A stretch of DNA of 64,000 nucleotides. It comes from Usnea hakonensis (lineage: Eukaryota > Ascomycota > Lecanoromycetes > Lecanorales > Parmeliaceae). Of this stretch, positions 1 through 10,438 are shown piece by piece. The stretch's first letter is position 1. Every line of letters begins with the position of its first letter. The stretch lies in NCBI GenBank assembly GCA_013423325.1, contig BLJB01000369.1, forward strand, positions 62,001-126,000. Reading direction: 5' to 3'. The position numbers and the translations under genes are program-made. The notes under the pieces are model-generated. The model searched no databases. It saw nothing but the letters and a program-made list of their open reading frames with translations, and was not told the origin of the DNA.

Positions 1-1033
1 CTGTAACGTCTCTCGTCGCTGAAGAGGTTGAGTGGCTCCAAGTCGTGCCATCATAGTACTTTTCTCTGATATGTTTGCTAAATATACGATGCAGGAAAAT
101 GGCTGTCAGAGTCTTCTGGTCTCCAGAACTTGAAGACAGCCACACCCGTCTCAATACGAACGGAGCTGCCTCGTTGAGATACCTGCGGGCTAGGTGTGTG
201 CCCTTGATATCCTTGTTGCAAAGCCATTGGCAGACTGAGCCCAACGGTCCCCAAGAGAAGTTTGAAACCTGTGTCACACTATATACAGGGTTCATAATGA
301 AAATGTAATCCAGACTTTAAAAGAGAGGTAGGCAATTTGTTTGAATACGTTGAGGCAGGTTGCGGCATTGAAAGTCCATCCACTTCGGGTCGAATTTCAA
401 TAATAAGCCAATGTTCTCAGGCGGAGGCGACGTGTCCAATGTGTTATCAGACAGCGTAAGAAGCTCTTGTTTGATGTATGTTTTGCTACAAGTTTGAGAA
501 CTGTACCGCTTTGACTCCTAATTTCCCAGTTTTAGGCCCAAGAGCTTGATCGCTAAACGAGAGATTCTGTTGACTCAAGTATGTGCCGGGAACTAATTAG
601 AGACAATACTGAATTCTGCTGTGCTTCAGGGTTTGTTGCACAAAGTCCAGTACGTAGCAGAAATGCAGTAGTGGGACATGCTTGTGATTGAGGGATACTC
701 CCAAGGTACCTTTTTTGACCGTGGACCGTAGGGCTGAAATCACGGAATTAGGTAAGCTAAGGTAAAGTAAAGTGGCTGCATTAGCGCAGAAATCTTACGC
801 GATACCGTCACGACAGCAACAGGCAAGCGTCCGGTTGCCTGTTCAAGGCAATGTGAGTCTTGTACTCTTCGACACTTCAACTCTGCCTGGAGGATAGACC
901 ATGGCCCGTTGTACCGATCAGAGGGTGATTTTCAAAACGTGAAACCGAGCCCTCGATACTGACGGCATATGTAGAGCTCATTCCTTGCTCTAGCCTCACG
1001 TGTCACGGCAATATCACGCCCCTTGACGCCGCC
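1..1033. other. Intergenic region, no gene recognised
   Basis: No open frame here has coding character. A short frame at 75-308 lacks recognisable motifs. A CACGTG E-box core lies at 997-1002, only about 32 bp before the next start codon, and could be part of that gene's promoter. A degenerate GGTAAGCTAAGGTAAAG stretch near 752-770 belongs to the dispersed intergenic TAC/GGTA-type motif seen elsewhere in the window. Confidence 0.5.
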
Positions 1034-3634
1034 ATGGTTCAAACCTTCATGAGACGACCCACTTCCCCACTCGTTTATGAGCCTTTGTACACACCTCCGG
1101 AAGATGTTCTATACCCGGGATCCGAAGAAGAAGCGACGGCAGATGAGCGTGAAAAGAAGAGATTGCGAGTTGAGGCCCAAGGCCAGCAATACCTGAACGG
1201 GCGACCCCTATTCATACAGAGTGCTGCTTTGAGAGGGTCTTTCGGAAAGGACTGGGTCAATCCCTGGGCAAGCAAGAAAAGAAAGTATGGGATCGATGAC
1301 ATCAGGCGTTTTCCTGAGGCGGAACCCGCGGCAATCCCAAGGCATCTACATGTAGAGGCGGGCCCAAACACGGCGAAAAGGAGACCCGTCGCGGTTCCTG
1401 GCTATGGATCGCTGGACTACGGTTCAGATAGCGAAGCATCTGTAATCGCAGAGGAGCATGAGCAGAAGGAGCATAAGGCCAAACGGAGACGGCATGCAGA
1501 GCTCGACGAATGGTCTGGTCGTCACGAAGGCCAGAGAAAATACGATCTGGAAGTTGCTGCACCCGATGCGAAAAGGCACAGATGGCTCAAGACCGGGAAG
1601 GCGTATCCGGGAAAACGCATTAAGAAGCACACACGGTCTACTACGCCAACTCCAATAGCCAAACCCCAGAGCACGTCCCATTCTGCATCTTCACTGCACT
1701 TCGAGCAATTGGAGAGAGCGAAAACTCCACCTCACCATCTCAACTACCAAAGACCTCTTCCACCGAGCAAGGAACAAGTCCTTGACTTCGTTGATACAAA
1801 CGCCAGTACCACGTTGAGGGCGAATCAGAAAGTCGGTGTGGAAAGCGTCAAGGTTACCGCGAGTGACCTGGATCAAGAGGGGCTAGATCCGGTGAATAGC
1901 ACGCCCGCTGTTATCAGAGAGAGAAGCCTCTCTAGAACAGATGTCGTCACCAGGGATGGCTTCGATGCAGTCAAGAGACTCTCTCAACAAGCTGCCAGAC
2001 GGGCAGAACTAGAAGATGGGCAGCTTCAAGCAAAGAAATTGTCCGAACAAGCAGTGGCGCGGGCAATTGGGAGTGATTTGAAGAAGCCTTCCAGTCGACT
2101 GACACCGTATGTGTCGGAGGTTGTTCTAGGAAGTGATGCTGCTAGTAGTGCAGCACTTAGAGCTGTAAAGGCACCAAAGCCGAAACCCTCGCCGCACGCG
2201 GTACCACCATCTACTTATCAGCCGGAGTTCAGATACCGCTATACTAGGAAGGGATCATCATCGTCCACATCACCACGGAAAGCCCCTTTTGTCGACGCAC
2301 CCGAACAGCTTCAAACAAGACCAAGATCAGATTCATCTTCTTCGTCGGGAAGCAGCGCGTTCGCTGAAGCACTTGAGGCCGCTCAGGGGAAGGCAGCCTC
2401 TAAATCCTTTGCGTCCTCTAAATCGTCCAGTCCTCCCATTGAAGGTCTAGAAACCAAGAGTGTAAAGAAGAATAGACAAGCATTAAGGAGACTTACATTC
2501 ACACCCTCGGGAGGGGCTAAAATTACACAAGCTCGCACATCGTCAAGGCCGAGTTCAAATTCATCTGTAGCCGGACCTGGCAAAGCTCAGTCAATTCTGT
2601 CGAATGATCCTCCTTCCCTCCTCAGAACGTCTACCAAATCTTCAGCTCGCTCTCTCACCAATGCTAACGGGTCACGAAATTCGATCATCTTACCAGAAGC
2701 TCAGTCGGATCCGATCGTACGCCCTCCTCTTGCACTAGCGCCCTCAGGACCCTCAACAACTCTTCTAGAGACCGACAAGCCATCACTGGAAGTCCCGAGT
2801 TTTGACGAAGGCGATTCGTATCTCGGCTTGTCAACCCAGGCTGCAGTATTGAAAGCCCAACGTTCATTCCAAGCCGAGGTTGTCTCAGCGGTAAAGCCCC
2901 GCCACCTGAAGCAAGAGAAGTCGAGCCCCACAGACTCCCCGTCCAGGTTGGCAGAAACTACGCCAACGGCTCGTAGGCGTCAGGAGACTGAAGCAGCCAA
3001 CGCTCAGCTCATGAAACCTTCCGACAGCGATAACGAAGAGCCTTTGAGCACCCAAGAAATGGTAGACTCAATTTCCCCCTTCGCTATCACTACAATCAAG
3101 AAGCGCCCTCAAGCAGTCCAAAAGCGGACCAGTCTCATTCCTTCTCCCACCATTCCGCGAAAGGCAAAATCCCCTCCAGCGGCAACTCCCTTTCCCGAAT
3201 CGCCGACTACCAGCGCATTCCCCACTCATTCTCCTGGCATGTCCACATCCCCATCCTCGACACCCTCGCCATCCCCCGAGAAATCACCCCCTCCGCCCCC
3301 ACTCTCCCACCCAGCCACAAACTCCAAGCCTCCGTCATCTCTGACGTCTTTCTCCATTCTCCCAAACGGAACCTTGACGGAGACAAGCTTGTATCAGCAG
3401 GATGGCCAGCAGCAACACGATATCCCAGACTACGACATCTCTCTCCCGCTGGATCCGTTTGGCATTGATGACGAGGGCGGGAACGGTGATGCGCAGGGTG
3501 GAAATTGGGATTTGAATGCTGCGATTGAGGAAGCGGGATCTTTTTTGGGGGATTGGAACGTTGAGGCTGAGGCGAGGAAGGAGGGTAGGAAGCGCGAGTC
3601 GGGGTATACGAGTACTATGAAGGGGAGTGCGTGA
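1034..3634 (+). CDS. Conserved disordered fungal protein of unknown function
   Basis: One uninterrupted frame of 866 residues starts at an ATG in a good context (GCCATGG). Residues about 53-78 form an ordered block, with the motif GKDWVNPW at about 71-78, which I recall as a conserved N-terminal signature of uncharacterised Pezizomycotina proteins. The rest is low complexity: Arg/Lys-rich blocks that could act as nuclear localisation signals (about 110-200), Ser/Thr/Pro-rich stretches, a Pro-rich run near 730-790 and an acidic, Gly/Asn-rich tail. There are no membrane segments and no catalytic motif. It sits alone, head to tail with the Mch1-like gene on the other strand. The nuclear location is inferred from composition only. 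The gene call is safe and the function is unknown. Confidence 0.8.
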   Translation: MVQTFMRRPTSPLVYEPLYTPPEDVLYPGSEEEATADEREKKRLRVEAQGQQYLNGRPLFIQSAALRGSFGKDWVNPWASKKRKYGIDDIRRFPEAEPAAIPRHLHVEAGPNTAKRRPVAVPGYGSLDYGSDSEASVIAEEHEQKEHKAKRRRHAELDEWSGRHEGQRKYDLEVAAPDAKRHRWLKTGKAYPGKRIKKHTRSTTPTPIAKPQSTSHSASSLHFEQLERAKTPPHHLNYQRPLPPSKEQVLDFVDTNASTTLRANQKVGVESVKVTASDLDQEGLDPVNSTPAVIRERSLSRTDVVTRDGFDAVKRLSQQAARRAELEDGQLQAKKLSEQAVARAIGSDLKKPSSRLTPYVSEVVLGSDAASSAALRAVKAPKPKPSPHAVPPSTYQPEFRYRYTRKGSSSSTSPRKAPFVDAPEQLQTRPRSDSSSSSGSSAFAEALEAAQGKAASKSFASSKSSSPPIEGLETKSVKKNRQALRRLTFTPSGGAKITQARTSSRPSSNSSVAGPGKAQSILSNDPPSLLRTSTKSSARSLTNANGSRNSIILPEAQSDPIVRPPLALAPSGPSTTLLETDKPSLEVPSFDEGDSYLGLSTQAAVLKAQRSFQAEVVSAVKPRHLKQEKSSPTDSPSRLAETTPTARRRQETEAANAQLMKPSDSDNEEPLSTQEMVDSISPFAITTIKKRPQAVQKRTSLIPSPTIPRKAKSPPAATPFPESPTTSAFPTHSPGMSTSPSSTPSPSPEKSPPPPPLSHPATNSKPPSSLTSFSILPNGTLTETSLYQQDGQQQHDIPDYDISLPLDPFGIDDEGGNGDAQGGNWDLNAAIEEAGSFLGDWNVEAEARKEGRKRESGYTSTMKGSA

Positions 3635-4002
3635 TGTATGTTTGTAGCGGGTGTAAGGTGATTTGAACATGTCAGATCCTTTACGATTGCATTGAATTAC
3701 TGGTTTTTGGGTCGCAAGAAGAATGGTTTCAGTACTAGCGTGCTAAATACCTTATGTTGTCCCATGTCTTCGAGCATGCGAGTGTACTTATGGATACGAT
3801 ACCCCATCTTGCGCATAAAGACTCTGCTATTCCCACACTTGCTATATAGCCTATTCATACCTTGCCATCCATGATCCGTTGATGTCGCATCGCTATATCC
3901 AAAGTATGCACTCGTGTCCGCTTCAAATACAAAGTCGCCGTTGAGGCATACATGCAACGCCAATCCAATTCCAAATCTCAAACATCCCCCAACCGCAACG
4001 CT
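3635..4002. other. Convergent intergenic spacer
   Basis: The space between two convergent genes should hold both 3' untranslated regions. I see no further gene. Confidence 0.5.
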
Positions 4003-5748
4003 TCAAACAGCAATATCCCTCTCCCGCCACCTCCTCCACGCCCACGCCCACAACCCCACAGCCACCCAACTCGCCACCGCCATCGCCCAAAACGTGCCCT
4101 GATAGCACCTGGCTCCATAGCACATCTGCTCCACCTCGCCCCAGATCTGCGACCTCTCCACCCCGGCTTGATACACCCCCGAGTAGACGGCGCCCCAGAT
4201 GGCGGCGCCGGCGGCGGGCACGACGGCCACGATGCCCCAGTTCGTGCCGAAGTTCTGCACGCCCCAAACAACGGAGACGATGATGGGGCAGAGGGAGAAG
4301 ACGGCGCCGTAGCCGAGGCCGATGAGGGCGGAGACGAGGGGGAAGAGGGGAGGGTGGGATTGCACGGCTGTGGTGGCGAGGAGAAGTTGGCCGAGGGAGA
4401 ACATGAGGGTGGCTGTTAGGAGGAAGGACATTCGGGAGATTGTGAGGGGGATTTTGGTGGTTGCGCTGTCTGGGTTGGTGGGGGTGGGGGCGAGGAGGTC
4501 GCTTAGAGTGCCTGTTAAGAGGCGGGCGAGGGTGGAGGTTAGGGCGACGAGAGAGACGTGGGTTGCGGGGGAGTTTGAGGGGGGAATGGAGGCGGAGGGT
4601 GCGTATAGGGTGTGAATAATGGTGCCGAGGTTGTTGATGAAAGCTTCGCCGGGACCGGTTGTGAGGAAGAAGCCGGCGGCCAGGAGCCACATTGTGGGAT
4701 CGGTGAGGAAGATGCGGGTTTCGGTATTTAGGAGCATTGTCTTTTTGAGAGCGCTTTCGGAACCGTGAAGCTTTGAGGCCAGAGACGACGCTTCTGCGTC
4801 ATGTGGATTTGGCGAAAGCGTGCCATACCCGTTGGCATTATCGCCATCATGGAGAAGCGAACGCTGGAGATGGCGGTTGTCTTCCAATAGTCCATCCCTT
4901 TCCAACTCGTCCACAGCACTAGCAATCAACTCTTCCTCCCCAATGACCCTCAATCCAACGGCTCCAACTAGACCAACGGCAAAAAGTAGCCCTGCCAGGA
5001 ACAGAAAATATCGGAGCACATCCACGTCTCCGTTCCTCTCATCCTCTTTCTGAGCGAAGAAGTGGCTCCCAACCTGACTCTGCCACATTCCACTTAACCC
5101 AAATGCCGCAATGGGCAGCGCCAGGGCCAAACCCTTATGTTTCCCCGTGCCAAAGTTCTTCGCGCAAGTTGTAACCGCGCTCAGATACATGCAACTTGTA
5201 CCCATTCCCACACCCACAAACGCAACCACCATGATCGCAAAAGGCCAACCTCCTTCAGTCTGCGGGGGCCCGGCATGGTACGTTAAGGCAGCAAGCAGGT
5301 ATCCAACCCCAAAGAAGATCCCTGCGCCAAGGGACAGCGGTCTTGGATTATATCGATCGCAAAGATATCCAAACAGCGGCACAGGCAAGTACATCGCCAA
5401 CTCCGCCGTCGTACTCACCGCATTGACCTGGAACTGGCTGTATCTTAGGTGTTTCAGGAACAGCGGTCCGTACAATGAGTACGCGGTAATGCTCCCCGCG
5501 CATAGACAACTGAGTATCGCACTGGCAAAGCTTGCATATTTGAGCACATGGCGTCTCATCTTTCGACGATCACGCTCGACAATACCGTCGACAATGTTGC
5601 TAAAGAAGGACTCGTCGTCGCGAAGGAGGTGGCCAGAGGGGCCAGAAGAATGGAGTGAGTCATGGGAGCCTGGGGGGCGTCGGTTGGAGTCGAAGTCGAG
5701 CTTGTCGATGTGCGGAGTAGCAGGGCGACTTGAGTTGCGGGAGGGCAT
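4003..5748 (-). CDS. mch1: MFS transporter, Mch1-like (monocarboxylate-transporter homologue)
   Basis: A single-exon frame of 581 residues begins at an ATG at 5748. A Ser/Pro-rich cytosolic N-terminus of about 65 residues leads into the first membrane segment (LKYASFASAILSCLCAGSIT). About twelve hydrophobic segments follow, split by a central hydrophilic loop of about 90 residues (about 260-345), the usual 6+6 major facilitator layout. The block AELAMYLPVPLFGYLCDRYN has the loop 2-3 D-R pattern of the superfamily. The overall sequence matches the fungal family named Mch1 after the yeast protein. Despite the name, yeast Mch proteins have not been shown to carry monocarboxylates, so the substrate stays open. 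The location is probably vacuolar or another internal membrane, by inference from the yeast family. Confidence 0.85.
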   Translation of the reverse strand: MPSRNSSRPATPHIDKLDFDSNRRPPGSHDSLHSSGPSGHLLRDDESFFSNIVDGIVERDRRKMRRHVLKYASFASAILSCLCAGSITAYSLYGPLFLKHLRYSQFQVNAVSTTAELAMYLPVPLFGYLCDRYNPRPLSLGAGIFFGVGYLLAALTYHAGPPQTEGGWPFAIMVVAFVGVGMGTSCMYLSAVTTCAKNFGTGKHKGLALALPIAAFGLSGMWQSQVGSHFFAQKEDERNGDVDVLRYFLFLAGLLFAVGLVGAVGLRVIGEEELIASAVDELERDGLLEDNRHLQRSLLHDGDNANGYGTLSPNPHDAEASSLASKLHGSESALKKTMLLNTETRIFLTDPTMWLLAAGFFLTTGPGEAFINNLGTIIHTLYAPSASIPPSNSPATHVSLVALTSTLARLLTGTLSDLLAPTPTNPDSATTKIPLTISRMSFLLTATLMFSLGQLLLATTAVQSHPPLFPLVSALIGLGYGAVFSLCPIIVSVVWGVQNFGTNWGIVAVVPAAGAAIWGAVYSGVYQAGVERSQIWGEVEQMCYGARCYQGTFWAMAVASWVAVGLWAWAWRRWRERDIAV

Positions 5749-6185
5749 CGCAAGTCTTGCTCATTGTCACGTTGAGCAGCAAGAGTTCTTATCGAGAAGT
5801 TGTTCTATTACGTGCTGAAGCCTCTCCCACGCAACTCTGCATGATCGACTCACATGTCGTACTTAATGGTTTGGGATTACAATAATATAGGGCTGACGGT
5901 CTAGCCGCTGGTCGTACCTACCTTACCTTAGGTAAGGTAAGGTAGGTATCTTACACACTAGTACTGTTAGTACACCAAGTTCAACTGCTCAAGTATCATC
6001 TTGATAATCAGTTACTATGGTAAAGCTAGATACAATGAAGAGCCAGCAGGAATGCACTCTATAGCAACGCAACAAGGGTATAGTTTGCCGCCCACGAAAC
6101 TCGCGATAAGGCTATGAGCGATAAAATCACCATGCTGTAGCCTAGTAAAGGTCCTAAGCTAATACACCGAGTCTAATCATGGTCC
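5749..6185. other. Intergenic spacer with a strong inverted repeat
   Basis: This spacer lies between the 5' end of the Mch1 gene and the 3' end of Kcs1. Apart from the inverted repeat at 5915-5948 I see no feature. Confidence 0.5.
5915..5948. repeat. Perfect 16-bp-arm inverted repeat, ACCTTACC family
   Basis: The left arm TACCTACCTTACCTTA at 5915-5930 is followed by a 2-bp GG spacer and its exact reverse complement at 5933-5948. On single-stranded DNA or RNA this would fold into a near-loopless hairpin or a cruciform. Shorter relatives of the arm occur in other intergenic regions, at about 10,665-10,690, 14,865-14,925, 17,852-17,862, 23,665-23,680 and 45,300-45,312, and not in the coding exons I checked. 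Confidence 0.9.
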
Positions 6186-9100
6186 TCAAATGCTCACGTA
6201 ACCCTGATCTTCAGCACCGTCATCAGATCTCCATGCTGATGAAACAGTAGGTGAGATGTCTGGTCTGTCCATCTCCTCGGCTTCCCGACGCTTGGCGTCT
6301 TTCCAGATCAGCTGCAAATACATCCTTAGCGAACGTAACCCTCGTAGGTAGCCTTTATCGATTCCATCAGGCTCATGAGGGGGGCATGGCACACTCTCCG
6401 GCAGCTCGTCTTCGGCAGTGACGGAATTGGCAAAGTCGACAATCTTAATGTTAATACAAGATTTGGCCTTTCTGCTAGTGTCCCCGGAAGCACTTCGTCC
6501 TGTCTTGGCTGATTCGGGGCTCCCTTTGGCACCACCATCGTAGAGCATGAGTAGACTGCTGGAATAGAAGCGATAGCCTGGAAGGTCCCGTATGATTGAC
6601 TCTAGCTTGGACATCTTCTCTAAGAGAACGGCAACATGTGTGGAGACGCTGGTATACGAAAGTCCATCGTATAAGAAGCGAGTCAGAGCGGCCTGAAGTT
6701 CTGGACCAGCTTTGAGATCTCGTCCAAAGTATTTGTCCTCAAAAAGGTACGACTGCTCCTTCACATTCCATACTTGCATACCGCATAAACGTACGCCCAG
6801 CCGCTGTGAGGTAGTCGCTTTACACTTGCGCCGTTGAGAAGTCTTCTTCTTGTCGTTGGCATCGATCCCATATTGTCGAGTGCCCATCTTTAGGTCCAGC
6901 ACACAAGGTTTTTCCATGCCGGATGTTAGGTCTTCGAGTAAAAGAAAATGCTGGACCCTCTCATCAGACTGAAGCTGAGCTTGCTTTGGGTTAGACGGCG
7001 TCGCAGAAAGTCTCTCGACTCCGGAAGCTCCGGAAGTGGTTTTAACAGCGCGGGAAGTTTCATTGGCACTATTCGATGTGTTCTGGTCTTGACCACAGCT
7101 ATGTTTGACTGGCATTGCAGACTCAGTAGAAAGCGGACGCTCTCTCTTCGCTAGAGCTCCAGCCGCAGACGTAGCATCCATATCCATTGCAAACATCGCA
7201 TCCTCTTCATCACCCCCGTAACCATCGTCTTCATAGTACTCTAATTCGCTTCGCTCATTGCTGTCCATGTTGCCCTTGCGGCGCAAATTGACATCCGAAC
7301 GCCGTCTTTTGATCATTCGAGACTCCAATATTGGCATGCTGTTCGAATCACCATTCCTTGTTTGGCTAGTTTGAGGATGGCCCATTTCGGCATTTGCTGG
7401 TTGACCTTGACGAATGGAATTACCAGCCCTCTGCTCAGACAAAGATGGATTACGAACGCCTACATCTGAACTTGCTTCAGCATTCGAGCCCGTGTCAGGA
7501 TCCCTCAGATGTAGTCCATCTTTACTCTCTGTGATTTTTGGATTAAGCACTGATGTCGCCTTGGCAATCGGGCGCCTGGGGTCGTTTTCTTCACTCACCC
7601 TCTGCAACTTTCGATGGCCGCTTCGGGGTCTGCGACGGATTGGGGGCCCAAACACCTCGCGAAGGATCTGCTCTTGCAACTTAGTGTTCACTGTAGTGGC
7701 GCCCCAACTAGTATTATGCTTGTGAAGAGATGGTCTTGTGTCTTGTCCATCAAATTGCTGCACTAACCCAGAACCTTTGCCTTGTCCCTCTGAAGTGTTT
7801 TCATCCACGTGAGGGTTGTGATCGCTGGTATTTGTTCCCTCAGTTGAAGAGCTAGTGCGTAACGGGAGTGGATACAGATTTTCGGGGATGATATGTCGAT
7901 TGTTCGCAAAGATGACTTGAGGGATTGGACCGGTCTGCTGTGAGCGACTCACGGTATGAGGTGGCTCGTCGGAATCCTGGGGTCCCATCTCAGAGTAAGG
8001 CTGGCTGTGATCTCCGTCTGGAGAAGCTAGACCAGTCTTAAACCCATTAGGCACAAGTCCGGGCGTCGGTCTAGCAACACCCTCTGTGGAAGCCACTTCG
8101 CCTTCCAGGTTTGACCTTCTAGTCTTGTGTGCTTTACGATAAGTCACGTTAAGGACTCCGATGTATCTGATCAATTTAATCAGCAAACGACACGAGCTCA
8201 AATGTACAAGAAACAGGGTTCCGCATCCCAGGAGTTTCCCAGTATCTTCTCAGCCTTTGAATTTGAATGCTTTGGATAAGATTTTTAGGAAACGTACCTA
8301 GGTAGAAATCTCAGCAAATCAGGGTGCTGACGTTCGATGACTTCGTAGAATTCGTTTTCTCTATTAGTAAGCTGTTTGCAGACAGCACGTTTCGAGAAGC
8401 GGAAGACCGTTGTATGGCCGCCAACTTGATGATTGTAAGGTTTTAGTTCGACTGCTCCTAAGGGAGCTTTAGGGCCGCGATGAGTCTTTCGTGACCGGGA
8501 CAGCAAATAAGATTGCCTAGTCTTCGGCGACGCCCTTGGTGTTGCTTCAGCATCATCTGCCAGATTGGATTCTTCGCGCAAAGTCACCCCCTTGGTCTCG
8601 TCTTGAGATTCGTACTCCGAATCTGAAGACGAAGAGACTCCGGTCTCTGAATATACATCGGTATCTGGCTCTACGGAGGATGAGCGAGCTTTTTGTAAGT
8701 CCCCACGTAAGTAACGGTTCTTGTTATGGACCTGTAGTGCTATGTCAACATCTTCTGCTTTCTCGTCCTCGGTGGTAATAGGCAATGCTGGATCCGGTAG
8801 ATTCGGCTCTTTTTCTATTTGGCTATCCTTGCGTTTCCGCGCATCATTAATGCTGATGTCCTCCAAGGCGTCTGGGGAAGGAGCCTGATGAGGGTAATAG
8901 AGAGCCGATGAAATTTGCTCCGATTCTTCCTCCTCGTTCTCTGGCTCACCCCTCAGCTTTGGTAGATCGGCCTTGCCAAAACCCTCCTGTTCAGGCAATT
9001 GGGCCTCCCGACGTTGAGGAATAATTTCTGTGTCATTTGACTTTAGCCTTGTACTAGTAGACTTGGGTTGAGTAGATTTAAACTTGTCATGGAATGGCGG

Positions 9101-10438
9101 AGTAAGATTGTGGAAGTTTCTGATCTCTTCGAGAAGTCGCGGGGGAATGTTGCGATCTTGCAAACCACCAGTCTTTTCTTGTCTTTGTACGGTTGCCAGT
9201 CTCCAATTGTCTCCAGAGAGATCTGTTTCACTTCTTGACTTTTTCAAGCCGTCAGCACTAGGATTTGCGGTCGAAGATGCACGAGACAACTGCTGATGGG
9301 GTTGAAACTTTTCCTTTCGCTGGCTGCTCGTCTGTTCCTGCAGGGGACGCATTTGAATGTCCTCTTCTGTGACGCCCGAGACTTCATTCCTGTCATGGGC
9401 CTCGGTAGGTGCGGATCGACCTCCGTGTTCCAATCCCAAGATCGCATCTGCTGGCACACTGTTTCCGCTCGAGAAGGTGTCGGTAGAATTGTTCGAAGAT
9501 GTTCTCTGTCTCTCCTGGCCCCTTTTGATGTCATTTGAAGACTTGTTTTCTTTGAAGAGACCTAGTACATGGCTCGATTTTCGGCTCCTGGCGTGCGAGG
9601 ACGGTTCAGCGTCTGCCATTTTTGCCTCGATTCTCTTTTCGACGCGGCTTTGACTGCTACGGCTCGAGCTGCGGTTTCTCTTCTCCTCAGTCAAAGCGCC
9701 TCCCCCTGATCCCATAGTTGCGGAACGCCCAGAACCCGGCCCCATTGAGCTTTGTGCCCGCTCTTGACCCTGTGTTCCCGACATAGGGCCATTACTTGCA
9801 ATTCCGTGGGACCTTGTGCGAGGTACACGTGGTAGCGATATAGTCTCGTCGGTATGAGGGGGTTTGTAAACTTGCTGAGACTTTTCTAGCTGAGACTTTT
9901 CTAGCCAAGACTTGATGCGCGACTTGTCTTGGCTGTATGCAAGTGCTGGCGAGTCTTTGTCATTTTCTGTCGGCTTGCTAGCACTATGTGCACCGGCTTC
10001 GGAAAGAGAGCTGGAGAGGATGCTGGCTGCCGCTTCGGAGGAATGATATGGGTGTATTTTAAAATTTAATGGAGATGAGATCAAGTTTTGATATGGCTGT
10101 TCTGAAAGATCTAATGACGCCGCACCCTCGTGTGGAAAATTGTCATTGTCGGTATTGCCCAACTTAGTGGGAGGAAGGCGCGGGGTGTCTGGGTCGCTTC
10201 CTTCATATTCATCGAGCACGCCATTGCCATTGCTCTCCAGAGTTTGAGGATTGTTATTCGGGTAATCAATGCTGTCTGTGATTCGCCGGGAAACTGCATC
10301 TACCTCATTGGCCGTTATCGCCGTTGGCTTCGCCGGGGATGCTGTGCTCGGAACATGACTGACGTCTGAGACTAGCTCGAGAGACCTCACAGGATTAGAG
10401 GGTGAGGATTTCTCTAAAGCAGAGGAAGGGTTTGACAT
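6186..10438 (-). CDS. kcs1: Inositol hexakisphosphate kinase Kcs1 (two exons)
   Basis: Exons are 10438-8298 and 8166-6186 (minus strand), with a 131-bp GT-AG intron at 8167-8297. The junction restores FLPR|YIGVLNVTY, the conserved block of this family, and gives 1373 residues. Inositol polyphosphate kinases convert InsP6 to 5-InsP7. The catalytic signature PxxxDxKxG is seen as PCVLDLKMG at about residue 1134, and the C-terminal metal-binding block as KIVDFAN at about 1289. Upstream, KPYNHQVGGHT (about 680) is the family N-lobe strand. The first about 660 residues are Ser-rich and disordered, as is usual for fungal Kcs1. A second disordered insert of about 300 residues lies between the N-lobe and the catalytic motif. 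The gene product controls pyrophosphate-inositol signalling, including phosphate and stress responses, by family knowledge. Confidence 0.95.

Noticed and set aside
3923..4690. A 255-codon minus-strand frame rich in Arg, His and Pro
   Set aside because: It is the shadow of the Mch1 membrane-protein frame and of GC-biased third positions, and is low complexity without domain.
8201..8285. Kcs1 as two separate genes
   Set aside because: A canonical 131-bp intron joins the frames exactly at the conserved FLPR|YIGVLNVTY block.
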